64,000 nt of DNA from Verrucosispora sioxanthis (GCF_010560025.1 NZ_SAIY01000001.1:868001-932000); one strand, 5' to 3'. Counted from the first letter of the stretch, positions 47,504 to 56,075 are shown. The notes: a model not told the origin generated them from the letters alone. A program made the numbers and translations.

Positions 47504-48967
47504 TCACGGACTGGTGCAGGTCAACGACGGCGTGGACGGGGAGCCGGAACCCAGGAAGCCGAACGTGGTGGTGCCGGCGGCCGGCAGCGATCCGTTGTAG
47601 TCGACGTTCCGCACGGTGACGGATGATCCGCTGGTGCTGAGGTTTCCGTTCCAGAGCTGACTGATTCCCTGACCACTGCTCAGATTCCACCGGACGGTCC
47701 ATCCGTTGATCGGCGCATTGCCCGCCCGGACGACAACCTCGCCCTGGAAGCCGCCGGACCACGAGCTGACGGTCCGGTAGGTCGCGCTGCACGCTCCGCT
47801 CGGCGGATTCGTGGTCGGAGGCGTCGTGGTCGGAGGCGTCGTGGTCGGAGGCGTCGTGGTCGGAGGCGTCGTGGTCGGAGGCGTCGTCGGGTTCGAGAGC
47901 TTCGGCCCGGCGCAGTTGCTGACGATGCCGGGTACATCGTTGGCGTTGTCCAGTGCGTAGCTGTAGGGCGGGTTGGTGAACGGGGTGACACCACTGCCCT
48001 GCGCTCCGGTGTCCCGCCTACCGCTGGTGCCGTCGTAGACGTTGCCGCGGGCGGTGATGTATGTCGGGTTGGAGTCCTGGAAGCGGTGCGGGTTGTTGAC
48101 GTTCTTGAAGTAGTTGTTCTCAACCAGGACCGAGGCGTACGAGCCGGTGCCGATTGAGTAGGCGTTCCCGGCGGAGGTGTAGTAACTGTTGTAGATGTGA
48201 CCCTTGCCGAACAGCATGCGGGGGCCCCGCTGGTCGACGAGTTCGGCGAACCAGTTGTGGTGGTAGGTGGCGTTCAACTTCCCGCTGTCGGTGTCACCGT
48301 GGGTCGATCCACCGCCGACCAGGCTCGCGAGTCGGTGACTGTGCGAAGAATTGGTGTACCAGAACTTCGACCAGGACACCGTGATGTAGTCGACCCCGCG
48401 GGTCAGGTCCAACAGACCGTCGCTGGCGTCCCAGAGGTTAAGGTGGTCGAACCAGAGGTGGTGGGCGTTGCGCGCGGCGATCGTATCCGCCGGACTGCTG
48501 CCCTGGCCACCACCCTGCACGTTCAGGTTTCGCACAATGATGTTGCCACCACCGTTGATGTTGATCCCGCCACGGATCGTGGCATTCGCGTCCGCCCCGA
48601 CGAGCGTCTTGTTGCTACCCACCTCCACCGGCGACGATCCGGTGCTGATGGTGCCGGAGATACGCAGTACCCGGGGCGTGGAACCACCCGCGTACTGACG
48701 CAGATCAGCCAGTGATGTGATGTTTTGCGTCGGAGCATTGCCGCCGCCGGTCGTCGTGCTGACCCCGTTGGCGGACACCGCCGCCCAGCCGTACAGCCGG
48801 TCGTCGCAGGCGACTGCGGCGGCCACGCTCGCGCCGTGCGGCGTCGGCACCGCCGCTGACACGCTCGGAATTGCCAGGGCTCCTGCCACGGTGAGGGTTA
48901 CTGCCGAGGCGACGATCGCGGACATCCGCAGGCGTCGTGGCCGGACAGAATTGCCAGACTGAATCAC
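47504..48967 (-). CDS. Secreted PL1 pectate lyase with CBM2
   Basis: 487 residues. Signal peptide (MSAIVASAVTLTVAGALAIP), a right-handed beta-helix PL1 domain (about 50-340: LWFDHLNLWDASDGLLDLTR, YHHNWFAELVDQRGPRMLFG with the catalytic Arg), a PTT-rich linker, and a cellulose-binding CBM2 (about 380-487: TYRTVSSWSGGFQGEVVVRA, INGWTVRWNL). It cleaves de-esterified pectin by beta-elimination outside the cell. GTG 48967 has a GGAGG ribosome site. A LacI-operator-like sequence lies about 310 nt upstream. Confidence 0.93.
   Translation of the reverse strand: MIQSGNSVRPRRLRMSAIVASAVTLTVAGALAIPSVSAAVPTPHGASVAAAVACDDRLYGWAAVSANGVSTTTGGGNAPTQNITSLADLRQYAGGSTPRVLRISGTISTGSSPVEVGSNKTLVGADANATIRGGININGGGNIIVRNLNVQGGGQGSSPADTIAARNAHHLWFDHLNLWDASDGLLDLTRGVDYITVSWSKFWYTNSSHSHRLASLVGGGSTHGDTDSGKLNATYHHNWFAELVDQRGPRMLFGKGHIYNSYYTSAGNAYSIGTGSYASVLVENNYFKNVNNPHRFQDSNPTYITARGNVYDGTSGRRDTGAQGSGVTPFTNPPYSYALDNANDVPGIVSNCAGPKLSNPTTPPTTTPPTTTPPTTTPPTTTPPTTNPPSGACSATYRTVSSWSGGFQGEVVVRAGNAPINGWTVRWNLSSGQGISQLWNGNLSTSGSSVTVRNVDYNGSLPAAGTTTFGFLGSGSPSTPSLTCTSP
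47811..47885. repeat. 15-bp tandem repeat encoding the PTT linker
   Basis: About five near-perfect copies of GTGGTCGGAGGCGTC, read on the minus strand as TTPPT repeats, in the linker between lyase and CBM2. Confidence 0.85.
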
Positions 48968-49466
48968 TGCATTGCCTCCGTGTTCGGTGCGCGGCCGGTC
49001 AGCCGGCCGTGCACGACCAGTGCGGGTCAGGGGCAACCGCCCCACGAACTGGCATCACGCGCAAGGCAACTCCGCCCGGCTTGTCGCATTGCCAGCGGCC
49101 TTACATCACTGCGTGCCCTACCGCTTGATGTTCGGCGCGCACCATGGCGGATCCACGTGTGACGCTCGAATCGGTGACCCGGTGACCGGCTGGGGCTGCC
49201 CGTGCCCGACGGCCCGTGATTCCGCCTCCGGCTCACTGCGGAACCCGATCGAGACTATCCATAGAACTCAATATAAGGCAAGCGGTTTCCTCGCCCACTG
49301 TCACACTGCACGCTACTGAGAACACGTCGTCCACGTGTGGCTTGGTCCCGATCTTGAGTCACACGTCGCCGGGCGGCGCACCGGGGAACGAACCTGTCGA
49401 CCATGGTTCACCCGAACGCCATGTCACCCCCGGTAGCGTGGCGCTGGTCGATCGAGATCAGGGAGG
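48968..49466. other. 499-nt divergent region between PL1 lyase and EEP gene
   Basis: Holds a possible minus-strand promoter, TTGCCT (49281-49276) and TAGTCT (49257-49252) with 18 nt between, and an overlapping operator-like 14-mer at 49277-49290. No gene seen. Confidence 0.5.
49277..49290 (-). promoter_or_regulatory. LacI-type operator candidate upstream of PL1 lyase
   Basis: GGAAACCGCTTGCC on the minus strand matches the perfect operator at 53664-53677 at 12 of 14 positions and overlaps the proposed -35 box. Confidence 0.4.
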
Positions 49467-49472
49467 ATGTCG

Positions 49473-50714
49473 ATGGGTGCGAAACGGATGGCATGCGCCG
49501 CGGCCATGGCGGGAGTGCTCGCGGTGGGGGCCGGGATCACCGCCGCTCCGGCGAGCGCGGGCGGACAGCGACCCGGCAACCTACGGGTGGCGACCTTCAA
49601 CTCCTCGCTGAACCGGGGTGTCGCCGGCGGGCTGGTCGCCGACCTGTCCGGGCGGGACGACGCGCAGGCCGGCAACGTCGCCGAGGTGATCCAGCGGGTA
49701 CGCCCGGACGTACTGCTGATCAACGAGTTCGACTACGACCCGGCCGGGCGGGCGTTGGCGTTGTTCCAGGACAACTACCTCTCCGTGCCGCGCAACGGCA
49801 CCCGCGCGATCCGCTACCCGTACCGTTACGCGGCCCCGTCGAACACCGGTGTCCCCTCCGGACACGATCTCAACAACGACGGGACCGTCGGCGGGCCCGA
49901 CGACGCGTACGGTTTCGGGCTCTTCCCCGGCCAGTACGGCATGGCGGTCTACTCGGCGTACCCGATCGACCTGGCCCGGGTGCGCACGTTCCAGACGTTC
50001 CGCTGGCGGGACATGCCCGGCGCGCTGCTGCCCGACGACCCGGCCACCCCCGCGCCCGCCGACTGGTACTCCCGGCAGGAACTCGCCGACGTGCGGCTCT
50101 CCTCTAAGAGCCACTGGGACGTGCCGATCCGGCTGCCCGGCCGTACCGTGCACCTGCTGGCCAGCCACCCCACGCCACCGGTCTTCGACGGGCCGGAGGA
50201 CCGCAACGGCCGCCGCAACCACGACGAGATCCGCTTCTGGGCCGACTACATCTCGCCGTGGCGGGCCGGCTACATCTACGACGACACCGGGCGACGCGGC
50301 GGGTTGCGGCCGGGGGCGGCCTTCGTGATCGCCGGGGACCTCAACTCCGACCCGTACGACGGTGACAGCCTGCCCGGCGCGGCGCTGCAGCTGCTCGACC
50401 ACCCCCGGGTCAACGACCGGGTCGTGCCGGCCAGCGCGGGCGGCACCGCCGCGGCGCGACGGCAGGGCGGCGCCAACCTCGACCACCGCAGCGATCCGCG
50501 TTTCGACACCGCCGACTTCGCCGACACCAGCCCCGGCAACCTGCGGGTCGACTACGTGCTGCCGAGCCGGGGCCTGCCGGTCCGTGCCACCGGAATCTTC
50601 TGGCCGGTGCCGGGTGACCCGCTGTTCCGGTTGGTCGGCGACTACGACCCGGCCCTGCCGGGCGGCTTCCCCACCTCCGACCACCGGCTGGTCTGGCTCG
50701 ACCTGCGGCGCTGA
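49473..50714 (+). CDS. Secreted endonuclease/exonuclease/phosphatase family protein
   Basis: 413 residues. Signal peptide (AAAMAGVLAVGAGITAAPASA), then an EEP domain: LRVATFNSSLNRG, DVLLINEFDYDP, VIAGDLNSDPYDGD, VDYVLPSRGLPV and FPTSDHRLVWLDL. Long insertions make it larger than typical EEP nucleases. ATG 49473 is preferred because GGGAGG lies 6 nt before it; ATG 49467 abuts the ribosome site. Substrate unknown; exported nuclease or phosphatase. Confidence 0.88.
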   Translation: MGAKRMACAAAMAGVLAVGAGITAAPASAGGQRPGNLRVATFNSSLNRGVAGGLVADLSGRDDAQAGNVAEVIQRVRPDVLLINEFDYDPAGRALALFQDNYLSVPRNGTRAIRYPYRYAAPSNTGVPSGHDLNNDGTVGGPDDAYGFGLFPGQYGMAVYSAYPIDLARVRTFQTFRWRDMPGALLPDDPATPAPADWYSRQELADVRLSSKSHWDVPIRLPGRTVHLLASHPTPPVFDGPEDRNGRRNHDEIRFWADYISPWRAGYIYDDTGRRGGLRPGAAFVIAGDLNSDPYDGDSLPGAALQLLDHPRVNDRVVPASAGGTAAARRQGGANLDHRSDPRFDTADFADTSPGNLRVDYVLPSRGLPVRATGIFWPVPGDPLFRLVGDYDPALPGGFPTSDHRLVWLDLRR

Positions 50715-50776
50715 GGTGCCGCCTGCCCCGGCGTCAGTGACCGGCGCCGGGGCCAGACAGAGCTGCTTCCAGGACT

Positions 50777-51208
50777 TCAGCGTTGCTCGGCCTTCCGGTC
50801 GAACATCTGCCCGATGCGGATCTGGTTGCCGAACGGGTCGCGGATACCGAAGTCGATGCCGTACGGCCGTTCCATCGGCTCGTCGGTGATGTCGACACCC
50901 TTGGCGACCAGTTCCTCGTACGTCTTGTGGGCGTCGTCGGTGGTCATGAAAAGGAAGCCGCCCGCGGCGCCCTTGGACAGCAGTTCGCGGACCTGCTCGG
51001 CGGTGGCCGGGTCGAGGTTCGGCGGGCCCGGCTTCTCCAGCAGGATCTCCCGCTGCCGGTCGCCGGGAATGTTGACCGTGAGCCAACGCATGAAGCCGAG
51101 ATCCTGATCCGTGTTCAACTCCAGGCCGAGCTTGCCGATGTAGAAGTCGAGCGCCTCGTCCTGGTCGAGGACGTAGATCTGGGAGCGGCTGATCGCGTTC
51201 ATCGTCAT
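50777..51208 (-). CDS. VOC-family (glyoxalase-like) protein
   Basis: 143 residues, one VOC module pair: QIYVLDQDEALDFYIGKLGL and FLFMTTDDAHKTYEELVAKG, ending DFGIRDPFGNQIRIGQ. Metal-dependent lyase, dioxygenase or resistance protein of unknown substrate. ATG 51208 is supported by TAGCGT (51221-51216) with a 7-nt spacer (leaderless). An AraC-type regulator lies upstream on the same strand. Confidence 0.9.
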   Translation of the reverse strand: MTMNAISRSQIYVLDQDEALDFYIGKLGLELNTDQDLGFMRWLTVNIPGDRQREILLEKPGPPNLDPATAEQVRELLSKGAAGGFLFMTTDDAHKTYEELVAKGVDITDEPMERPYGIDFGIRDPFGNQIRIGQMFDRKAEQR

Positions 51209-51243
51209 GCCCGAAACGCTAGTGCAACGCTCTGACCTGCTGC

Positions 51244-51666
51244 TTATCCAAAACTGCTCGGTCTGGTCCACGCCTTCGTGAAGCAGCTCGGTACCGGCGC
51301 GGCGGGCGCCGTCCGCCGCTTACGGTAGTCGGTGGGCGACTCACCGACGATCTGCCGGAAGGTACGGCTGAAAGTGCCGAGACTGCCGAAACCGACAGCC
51401 GTGCAGATCTCCGTCACGTCCTGGTCGCTGTTCACCAGCAGGTACATGGCCCGCTCCACCCGACGCCGTTGCAGGTAGCGGTGCGGGGTCTCACCGAAGG
51501 TGGCCCGGAAGGTACGGATGAAGTGCGCCTCGGAGACGTGCGCGACCCGCGCCAGGGTCGGAATGTCGAGCGGTTCGGCGTATGCCCGGTCCATGGCGTC
51601 CCGGGCGCGCAACATCGACCTGTTCGTCTCTTCGATTGCTCTGCCCACAGCTGAGTACGGTGCCAC
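51244..51666 (-). CDS. AraC-family transcriptional regulator (DNA-binding domain only)
   Basis: 140 residues, mostly the two AraC helix-turn-helix motifs: LARVAHVSEAHFIRTFRATF and TEICTAVGFGSLGTFSRTFR, with the usual ESPTDYRKRR end. There is no ligand domain. It may control the adjacent VOC gene, 35 nt downstream. Start uncertain: GTG 51666 or ATG 51615. Confidence 0.85.
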   Translation of the reverse strand: MAPYSAVGRAIEETNRSMLRARDAMDRAYAEPLDIPTLARVAHVSEAHFIRTFRATFGETPHRYLQRRRVERAMYLLVNSDQDVTEICTAVGFGSLGTFSRTFRQIVGESPTDYRKRRTAPAAPVPSCFTKAWTRPSSFG

Positions 51667-51709
51667 AGCCTGCCGCCCCGGTCACGACACCGGCCCGCAG
51701 GCGAATCCT

Positions 51710-51746
51710 GGAGCAGTTCCTGCTCCTCCAGGCCAGGAACTGCTCC
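51710..51746. terminator. Hairpin downstream of the PL9 lyase
   Basis: Perfect 13-bp stem (51710-51722 with 51734-51746), 11-nt loop. Confidence 0.65.
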
Positions 51747-51806
51747 AGGGTCTGCACGAACGTGATGTCAGCGTGGACCAAGCCGGGCTACGCATTGATC
51801 GGCTGG

Positions 51807-51890
51807 CTACAGCTCGACGACGGCGTCCTTAGCGAGAGTGAACAGGCCAGCGTCAAGCGTGACGGTCTTCAGTTTCGTGCCCTTCGGCAC
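51807..51890 (-). pseudogene. Possible C-terminal gene remnant
   Basis: Minus-strand codons read VPKGTKLKTVTLDAGLF and on to a stop, protein-like but preceded in frame by a TAG. It could be the tail of a lost secreted enzyme between the AraC and PL9 genes. Weak support. Confidence 0.25.
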
Positions 51891-51918
51891 CTACCAGGGT
51901 GTCTCCCGGGACACGGCC

Positions 51919-53493
51919 TTAGATGCAGGCGCCGACGTTCGCGCCGTTGGCCGGGCGTAGGAAGTTCGATGACGGGATGGACCCGTCCGCGTTGCGCGGC
52001 CCGGTGATGGTGCCCTGGTTGGTGCTGGCAAGCGACCAACTACCGCCGATGTCCCAGGAGTTGCCACTGCCCCGGGAGTTGCTGCCCAGTGACACGTTTG
52101 TGCCGTTGCTGACCGCCAGGTTGCCGGTCAGGATACTGGTGGAGCGGTTGACGTTGAATCCGACGCCCGGGTGGTTCCAGGCGGTGCTGCGCTCGATGCG
52201 ATGCTGGCCGGGGTTGTTGTTGTCGACGAATCCGCTTACCGCGTTACTCCAGGCCATACTGTTGCGGACGGTGTGGTCGGCGGAGACACCGTTGCCACCG
52301 AGCTTGAACCCGTTGCCGTCACCAGTGTAGTCGGGAAGACTCCACCGATTGAACCCGTTTCCCCAGGTCAAGGTGTCTTCGGTCAGGATTGGCGAGCTGA
52401 ACATCCAGTAGTCCAGGCCGTCGTCGGAGTTGTTCCACAGCCGGGCACCGCGGACCACGTTGCCGGTGCCGGAGCCCTCCTTGATAGCCAGTCCGTCGGC
52501 ACTCTCACCGTTCTTGCGCGGGTCCCGGTTGCCGTAGGCGTCCAGGTTCAAGATCTGGTTGTTGCTCGACGCTCCCTGGATGTGGAAGCCGGACTCGTAG
52601 TTGTCCCGGGTCACCAGTCGTTCGAAGACACCGTTGTTGACGTCCAGGCCGAAGACACCGTACGGGCCGTTGATGATCTCCAGCCCGATCAGCCGCCACC
52701 AGTCACCCTCGATGTGGACCGCGCCCCGCTCGGGGCGAGGGATGCTCCCGCCGACCGGGGCGGGCGTGTGCGGCATGTTCTCCCCGTCGATGACGACCCG
52801 CTCGTTGGCGTGGTTGCGCATCGTGATGGGTTGGCTCGCCGTACCGTTCTTCAGCAGTTGGATGTTGCTGCCCGGCGCGTACGTTCCACCCCTGATGACG
52901 ATCGTGTGGCCCGGCTCCGCGAGGTCGACAGCCCGTTGGATGGTGGCCAGCGGGGACCCGATCGTGCCGGGGTTGCTGTCGTTGCCGTTGGTCGCGACGT
53001 AGAGCATGGCTGGCGGTGGCGCGTTGCCCGCCTCGACGTCGAGATAGTCGACGTTGGGGAGGCCGTTGGACGAGGTGGGGCTGAGCCGGACGGTGTTGCT
53101 GCCGGCGTGCAGACCCACCGACAGTGCCTTGGTGCGCCAGGAGTCCCAGGCACCGGTGCCCTCGAACGAGACGTTCGAGGCGGTGGCACCGTTCACGATC
53201 AGGTTGGCCGGACGGGAACTGCTCGTGCCGTTGGCGAACCGGACGTGCAGCTCGACGGTCCCGGCGGTCGCGACGGACACGGTGAACTCGGCGTACGCGC
53301 CGACGGCGTTGGTGCCGTTGCAGAAACCGCTGCCGGAGTAGCCGGACCAGTTGGCATCGATGGTGCCGGTGCACCGTGCGGGACTGTTCTCGGCCTCGTA
53401 GCGGACAGGTGCGGCCATCGCCGGCGCGGCGATCGACACCGCGGCGACACAGGCCACGAGCGCGAGGCTGGTGACGAGCGGCTTGAACGTCAT
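51919..53493 (-). CDS. Secreted PL9 pectate lyase-like protein with CBM6/35
   Basis: 524 residues. Signal peptide to about residue 28, a carbohydrate-binding module of CBM6/35 type (VRYEAENSPARCTGTIDANW ... VDYLDVEAG), then a parallel beta-helix: LYVATNGNDSNPGTIGSPLA, ESADGLAIKEGSGTGNVVRG, LWNNSDDGLDYWMF, GDGNGFKLGGNG and SGFVDNNNPGQHRIERS. These are PL9 (PelL/Pel9A) hallmarks. It probably attacks pectin or pectate outside the cell. ATG 53493 has a GGAGAAGTC ribosome site; the 5' UTR is about 190 nt. Confidence 0.88.
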   Translation of the reverse strand: MTFKPLVTSLALVACVAAVSIAAPAMAAPVRYEAENSPARCTGTIDANWSGYSGSGFCNGTNAVGAYAEFTVSVATAGTVELHVRFANGTSSSRPANLIVNGATASNVSFEGTGAWDSWRTKALSVGLHAGSNTVRLSPTSSNGLPNVDYLDVEAGNAPPPAMLYVATNGNDSNPGTIGSPLATIQRAVDLAEPGHTIVIRGGTYAPGSNIQLLKNGTASQPITMRNHANERVVIDGENMPHTPAPVGGSIPRPERGAVHIEGDWWRLIGLEIINGPYGVFGLDVNNGVFERLVTRDNYESGFHIQGASSNNQILNLDAYGNRDPRKNGESADGLAIKEGSGTGNVVRGARLWNNSDDGLDYWMFSSPILTEDTLTWGNGFNRWSLPDYTGDGNGFKLGGNGVSADHTVRNSMAWSNAVSGFVDNNNPGQHRIERSTAWNHPGVGFNVNRSTSILTGNLAVSNGTNVSLGSNSRGSGNSWDIGGSWSLASTNQGTITGPRNADGSIPSSNFLRPANGANVGACI

Positions 53494-53663
53494 GACTTCT
53501 CCAGGGGTCGGTCGTGCTTCGACGGCACGGCGACCGTCAGGTGCGGTCTCTGAAGCGGCCGTGCCGGCGCTGCGTGGTGGCCACGATCGGCCGGCCCGCG
53601 CTGCCCCTGCCCAGAGGGCCCGGCGACGACTCGCAGGACCTCGCGCCACCCGGACCCGCGCGA

Positions 53664-53677
53664 GGAAAGCGCTTTCC
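53664..53677. promoter_or_regulatory. LacI-family operator, PL9 promoter
   Basis: GGAAAGCGCTTTCC is a perfect 14-bp palindrome with the CG centre typical of LacI/GalR-family operators. It lies 11 nt downstream of the -10 box, a roadblock position. Confidence 0.75.
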
Positions 53678-53688
53678 AGCATACCAGG

Positions 53689-53717
53689 ATGCTAGCAATC
53701 TCCCGCACCACCGTCAA
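53689..53717 (-). promoter_or_regulatory. Promoter of the PL9 gene
   Basis: TTGACG (53717-53712) and TAGCAT (53694-53689) are separated by exactly 17 nt on the minus strand, close to the housekeeping sigma consensus. Confidence 0.75.
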
Positions 53718-53881
53718 TGCATTTCATTCACCACCGACATGCGACCGAAGTGTCAATGAGTGTTCGCGACCACAAATCACGGCGATATTGAAATCACTAA
53801 GAGGCTGCAATGTCAAGGCGAGCGGTAAGATTTAGGACATTCTCGACCCGGAAAGTGGTTGCACTCTCGCTCTGCGGGTGA

Positions 53882-54166
53882 AGAAATACTCACCTACGGA
53901 ACGAGGGCGACACCCATGGCCGCATCCGGCTGCGCCAGAATCAGTTCTATCCGGATGAACCAAAGAAGGACGTGATCATCAGCTCGCCGTTGAGCATCGA
54001 GCTGTCCGTGAACACCAACTACAGCACCAGCCGGGAAGCCGACAAGATCTCCTTTACCACCCACCACGGCAGCACAAAGCGCATCATCGCGATCCTCGAC
54101 TCCGAGGGCAATTTGCAGATTGCCGGCCGCGTCATGGAAATGCAGCGGGACCTCAGATACAGGTGA
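53882..54166 (+). pseudogene. Small conserved-looking protein without an intact start
   Basis: The frame reads THGRIRLRQNQFYPDEPKKD, IISSPLSIELSVNTNYSTSR, FTTHHGSTKRIIAILDSEGN and ends RVMEMQRDLRYR. It looks like a whole small domain (possibly DUF6342-like, from memory) of lower GC. An in-frame stop at 53879 leaves no ATG; GTG 53972 would cut off a third. One extra base near 53898 relative to a GTG at 53878 could explain it. Either decayed or misassembled. Confidence 0.5.
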
Positions 54167-54376
54167 TCTGAACACCCGTCCGGCCGGCGATGGGACGCAA
54201 TTTTCGGCCCACCGCCGGCCGGTCAACCTCACCCGAGAAAACACTCACTGAACTGCCGGAGTATCGCGGCCGACCACGCGGCCGTACTGCGCGAACGCGA
54301 TCTGCTCGTAGACGTGGACGGCCCGCACGGCCCATGCCGACCACCGATTGTCGGCCTGGTCGCCCTGGTGAGTGGA

Positions 54377-55387
54377 TCAGGGCACCGGGCGGACCTGCGT
54401 GGCGCCGCGCCAGCATCCGGTGCGACCCACGGCCGACCGCCACCCCTCACCGGAAAGCTGCACCATCGCATAGACGCAGGTACGCGTGCTGGTCAGCAGG
54501 TTGCCGTAGGCGGAGATGCCGGCGTAGTCCATGCTGAACTCCGCGGTGCGCGCCGGATCATCACCGTCGGTCACTGTCAGCCGCACCTGCGCGGGGCTGG
54601 ATACCCGCACGGCCGGTTCCGGCGCCGGCACGAAACGAGGCCAGCTCGCACCGCAGGCGGGCGCGTAGCGAAGCTCGACAGTGCCGATCACCCGATCGTC
54701 GAGCAGCACCGCATTGCTGTCCAACGTGGTCACTGAGGGATCGGCCGCACAGCCGGCGTCCTTCGGATCGGCGCCGTCCCGGGCCGTCGCGCTGGTGTAC
54801 CCCGTCGCCGAGTCGGATGCGGCTGCGGAAGGACTCACGGGCGCGCCGGGCGGCGGGCGGAAGGCCCCGGCGAGCCAGGGCACGGTGACGAAGGCGGCAA
54901 GCACGACTACGGCGAGTCCGACGGCAGAGCCGGTCTGCTTCACTGTCCGGGGGGCAAGAGCGTCCCGGGGCTGATCGGTCCTGACGGGTTGAGCGGGTCT
55001 GGCCGCCGGACCGGCGACCGCGTCACCAGTCTCGTCTGCGCCGGCCGCAGCACCCACGCGCCGCTCGGCACTGGGCTTGCGCTCGGCGAGAGGCGCATCG
55101 GGAGCTGCATCGCCTACGCCGTGGATGGCGGCCCGCAGTGCGTGCCACCGTTCGGCCCATTCCCGCTCGTCGCCGCCGAGCGCGCGGACGTAGGCGAGCG
55201 TGGTGTCCAGGGTGGGCATCCGTCGGCCGCCGGCCGCTTCCGACAACGAACTCGACGACCGGTGTGCCCGTCGAGCCAGGGCATGATAGGTGGGACGCCC
55301 GGCCGCTTCCCTGAGCAGGCGCAACTCGGCGGCGAACGCCTGGAGGGGATCGGCGGTGGGGTCTACGGGACGTTCCGCCCGAGCCAT
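54377..55387 (-). CDS. Membrane-anchored HTH protein with C-terminal DUF2690 domain
   Basis: 336 residues. An XRE-type helix-turn-helix (about 13-70: AFAAELRLLREAAGRPTYHA, RSSSSLSEAAGGRRMPTLD), a disordered linker, one membrane helix (VGLAVVVLAAFVTVPWLAGA) and an extracytoplasmic DUF2690 domain (DPKDAGCAADPSV, GTVELRYAPACGASWPRF). The topology lets an outside signal reach a DNA-binding domain inside. A secreted DUF2690 protein is divergent from it, 139 nt away. ATG 55387 has a GGGAGG ribosome site. Function unknown. Confidence 0.82.
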   Translation of the reverse strand: MARAERPVDPTADPLQAFAAELRLLREAAGRPTYHALARRAHRSSSSLSEAAGGRRMPTLDTTLAYVRALGGDEREWAERWHALRAAIHGVGDAAPDAPLAERKPSAERRVGAAAGADETGDAVAGPAARPAQPVRTDQPRDALAPRTVKQTGSAVGLAVVVLAAFVTVPWLAGAFRPPPGAPVSPSAAASDSATGYTSATARDGADPKDAGCAADPSVTTLDSNAVLLDDRVIGTVELRYAPACGASWPRFVPAPEPAVRVSSPAQVRLTVTDGDDPARTAEFSMDYAGISAYGNLLTSTRTCVYAMVQLSGEGWRSAVGRTGCWRGATQVRPVP

Positions 55388-55430
55388 GAGCCCTCCCAGG
55401 GGTTGATTAACCGTCGCCGTTTTTGATTGT

Positions 55431-55465
55431 CCGTCGCGACACAGCGTAGAGATCAGTGTCGACGG
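55431..55465. promoter_or_regulatory. Imperfect palindrome between divergent DUF2690 genes
   Basis: CCGTCGCGACAC (55431-55442) and GTGTCGACGG (55456-55465) form a broken inverted repeat, and GTAGAGAT occurs twice nearby. Candidate operator for the HTH protein; inferred only from symmetry and position. Confidence 0.4.
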
Positions 55466-55526
55466 ACGGTAGAGATGAGGAGCCGAGTCCCGGGCTGACA
55501 CAGCCCATCAGAGGTCAGGAGAGACA

Positions 55527-55985
55527 ATGATCCGGAACGCCCGCCGGTTGGTCGCCGCTGCCGCAGGCGCCCTCATCGCCGCCAGCCTCCTGGTCGCGAC
55601 GCCCGCCAGCGCCGCCACCTGTAGCGGTCACGGCTGCGACGGCCTCGATCCGATCGACACCGGCTGCTCCGCGAACGCCCGTAACGCCACGAACTACCCG
55701 AAGTACATCATGCAGGGCTCGACCACCCTCGCCGTGGTGGAGCTGCGCTGGAGCGAGACCTGCAAGACCAACTGGGGTCGGATCTCCAACCGGGTCAGCC
55801 CGCACAACACCGTTCAGGTGCACGTCTACCGGTCCAGCCCGTTCGCCACCACCGACTGGTACGGCGGCACCGGCCAGCAGTACTACGGGGACCAGCTCTA
55901 CGGGCACAACATGACGGTCTGCGCGGTCGGCAAGGTGACCACCTCCTCCGGCACGACGTACACCAGCGACCCGCTCTGCGCCTGA
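55527..55985 (+). CDS. Secreted DUF2690 protein
   Basis: 152 residues. Signal peptide (LVAAAAGALIAASLLVATPA, cleavage near ASA-AT), then CSGHGCDGLDPIDTGCSANA, TTLAVVELRWSETCKTNWGR and a C-terminal VTTSSGTTYTSDPLC. Six cysteines suggest disulphides. DUF2690 is defined but uncharacterised. It is divergent from the HTH-DUF2690 gene. Confidence 0.85.
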   Translation: MIRNARRLVAAAAGALIAASLLVATPASAATCSGHGCDGLDPIDTGCSANARNATNYPKYIMQGSTTLAVVELRWSETCKTNWGRISNRVSPHNTVQVHVYRSSPFATTDWYGGTGQQYYGDQLYGHNMTVCAVGKVTTSSGTTYTSDPLCA

Positions 55986-55998
55986 CGGTCTCCCCGGG

Positions 55999-56025
55999 CC
56001 GGTCCTGCGGTGCGAGCAGGACCGG
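55999..56025. terminator. First of two tandem hairpins
   Basis: Perfect 10-bp stem (55999-56008 with 56016-56025), 14 nt beyond the stop of the secreted DUF2690 gene. Confidence 0.65.
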
Positions 56026-56036
56026 CGGATAGGGCT

Positions 56037-56075
56037 ACCGGGCCGGCGCGTCATGGGACCACGCGCCGGCCCGGT
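56037..56075. terminator. Second tandem hairpin, convergent with beta-mannosidase
   Basis: Perfect 15-bp stem (56037-56051 with 56061-56075), 9-nt loop. Confidence 0.8.

Noticed and set aside
47811..47885. Tandem 15-bp repeats that could suggest a CRISPR or satellite
   Set aside because: They have no spacers and are in frame as the TTPPT linker of the PL1 lyase.
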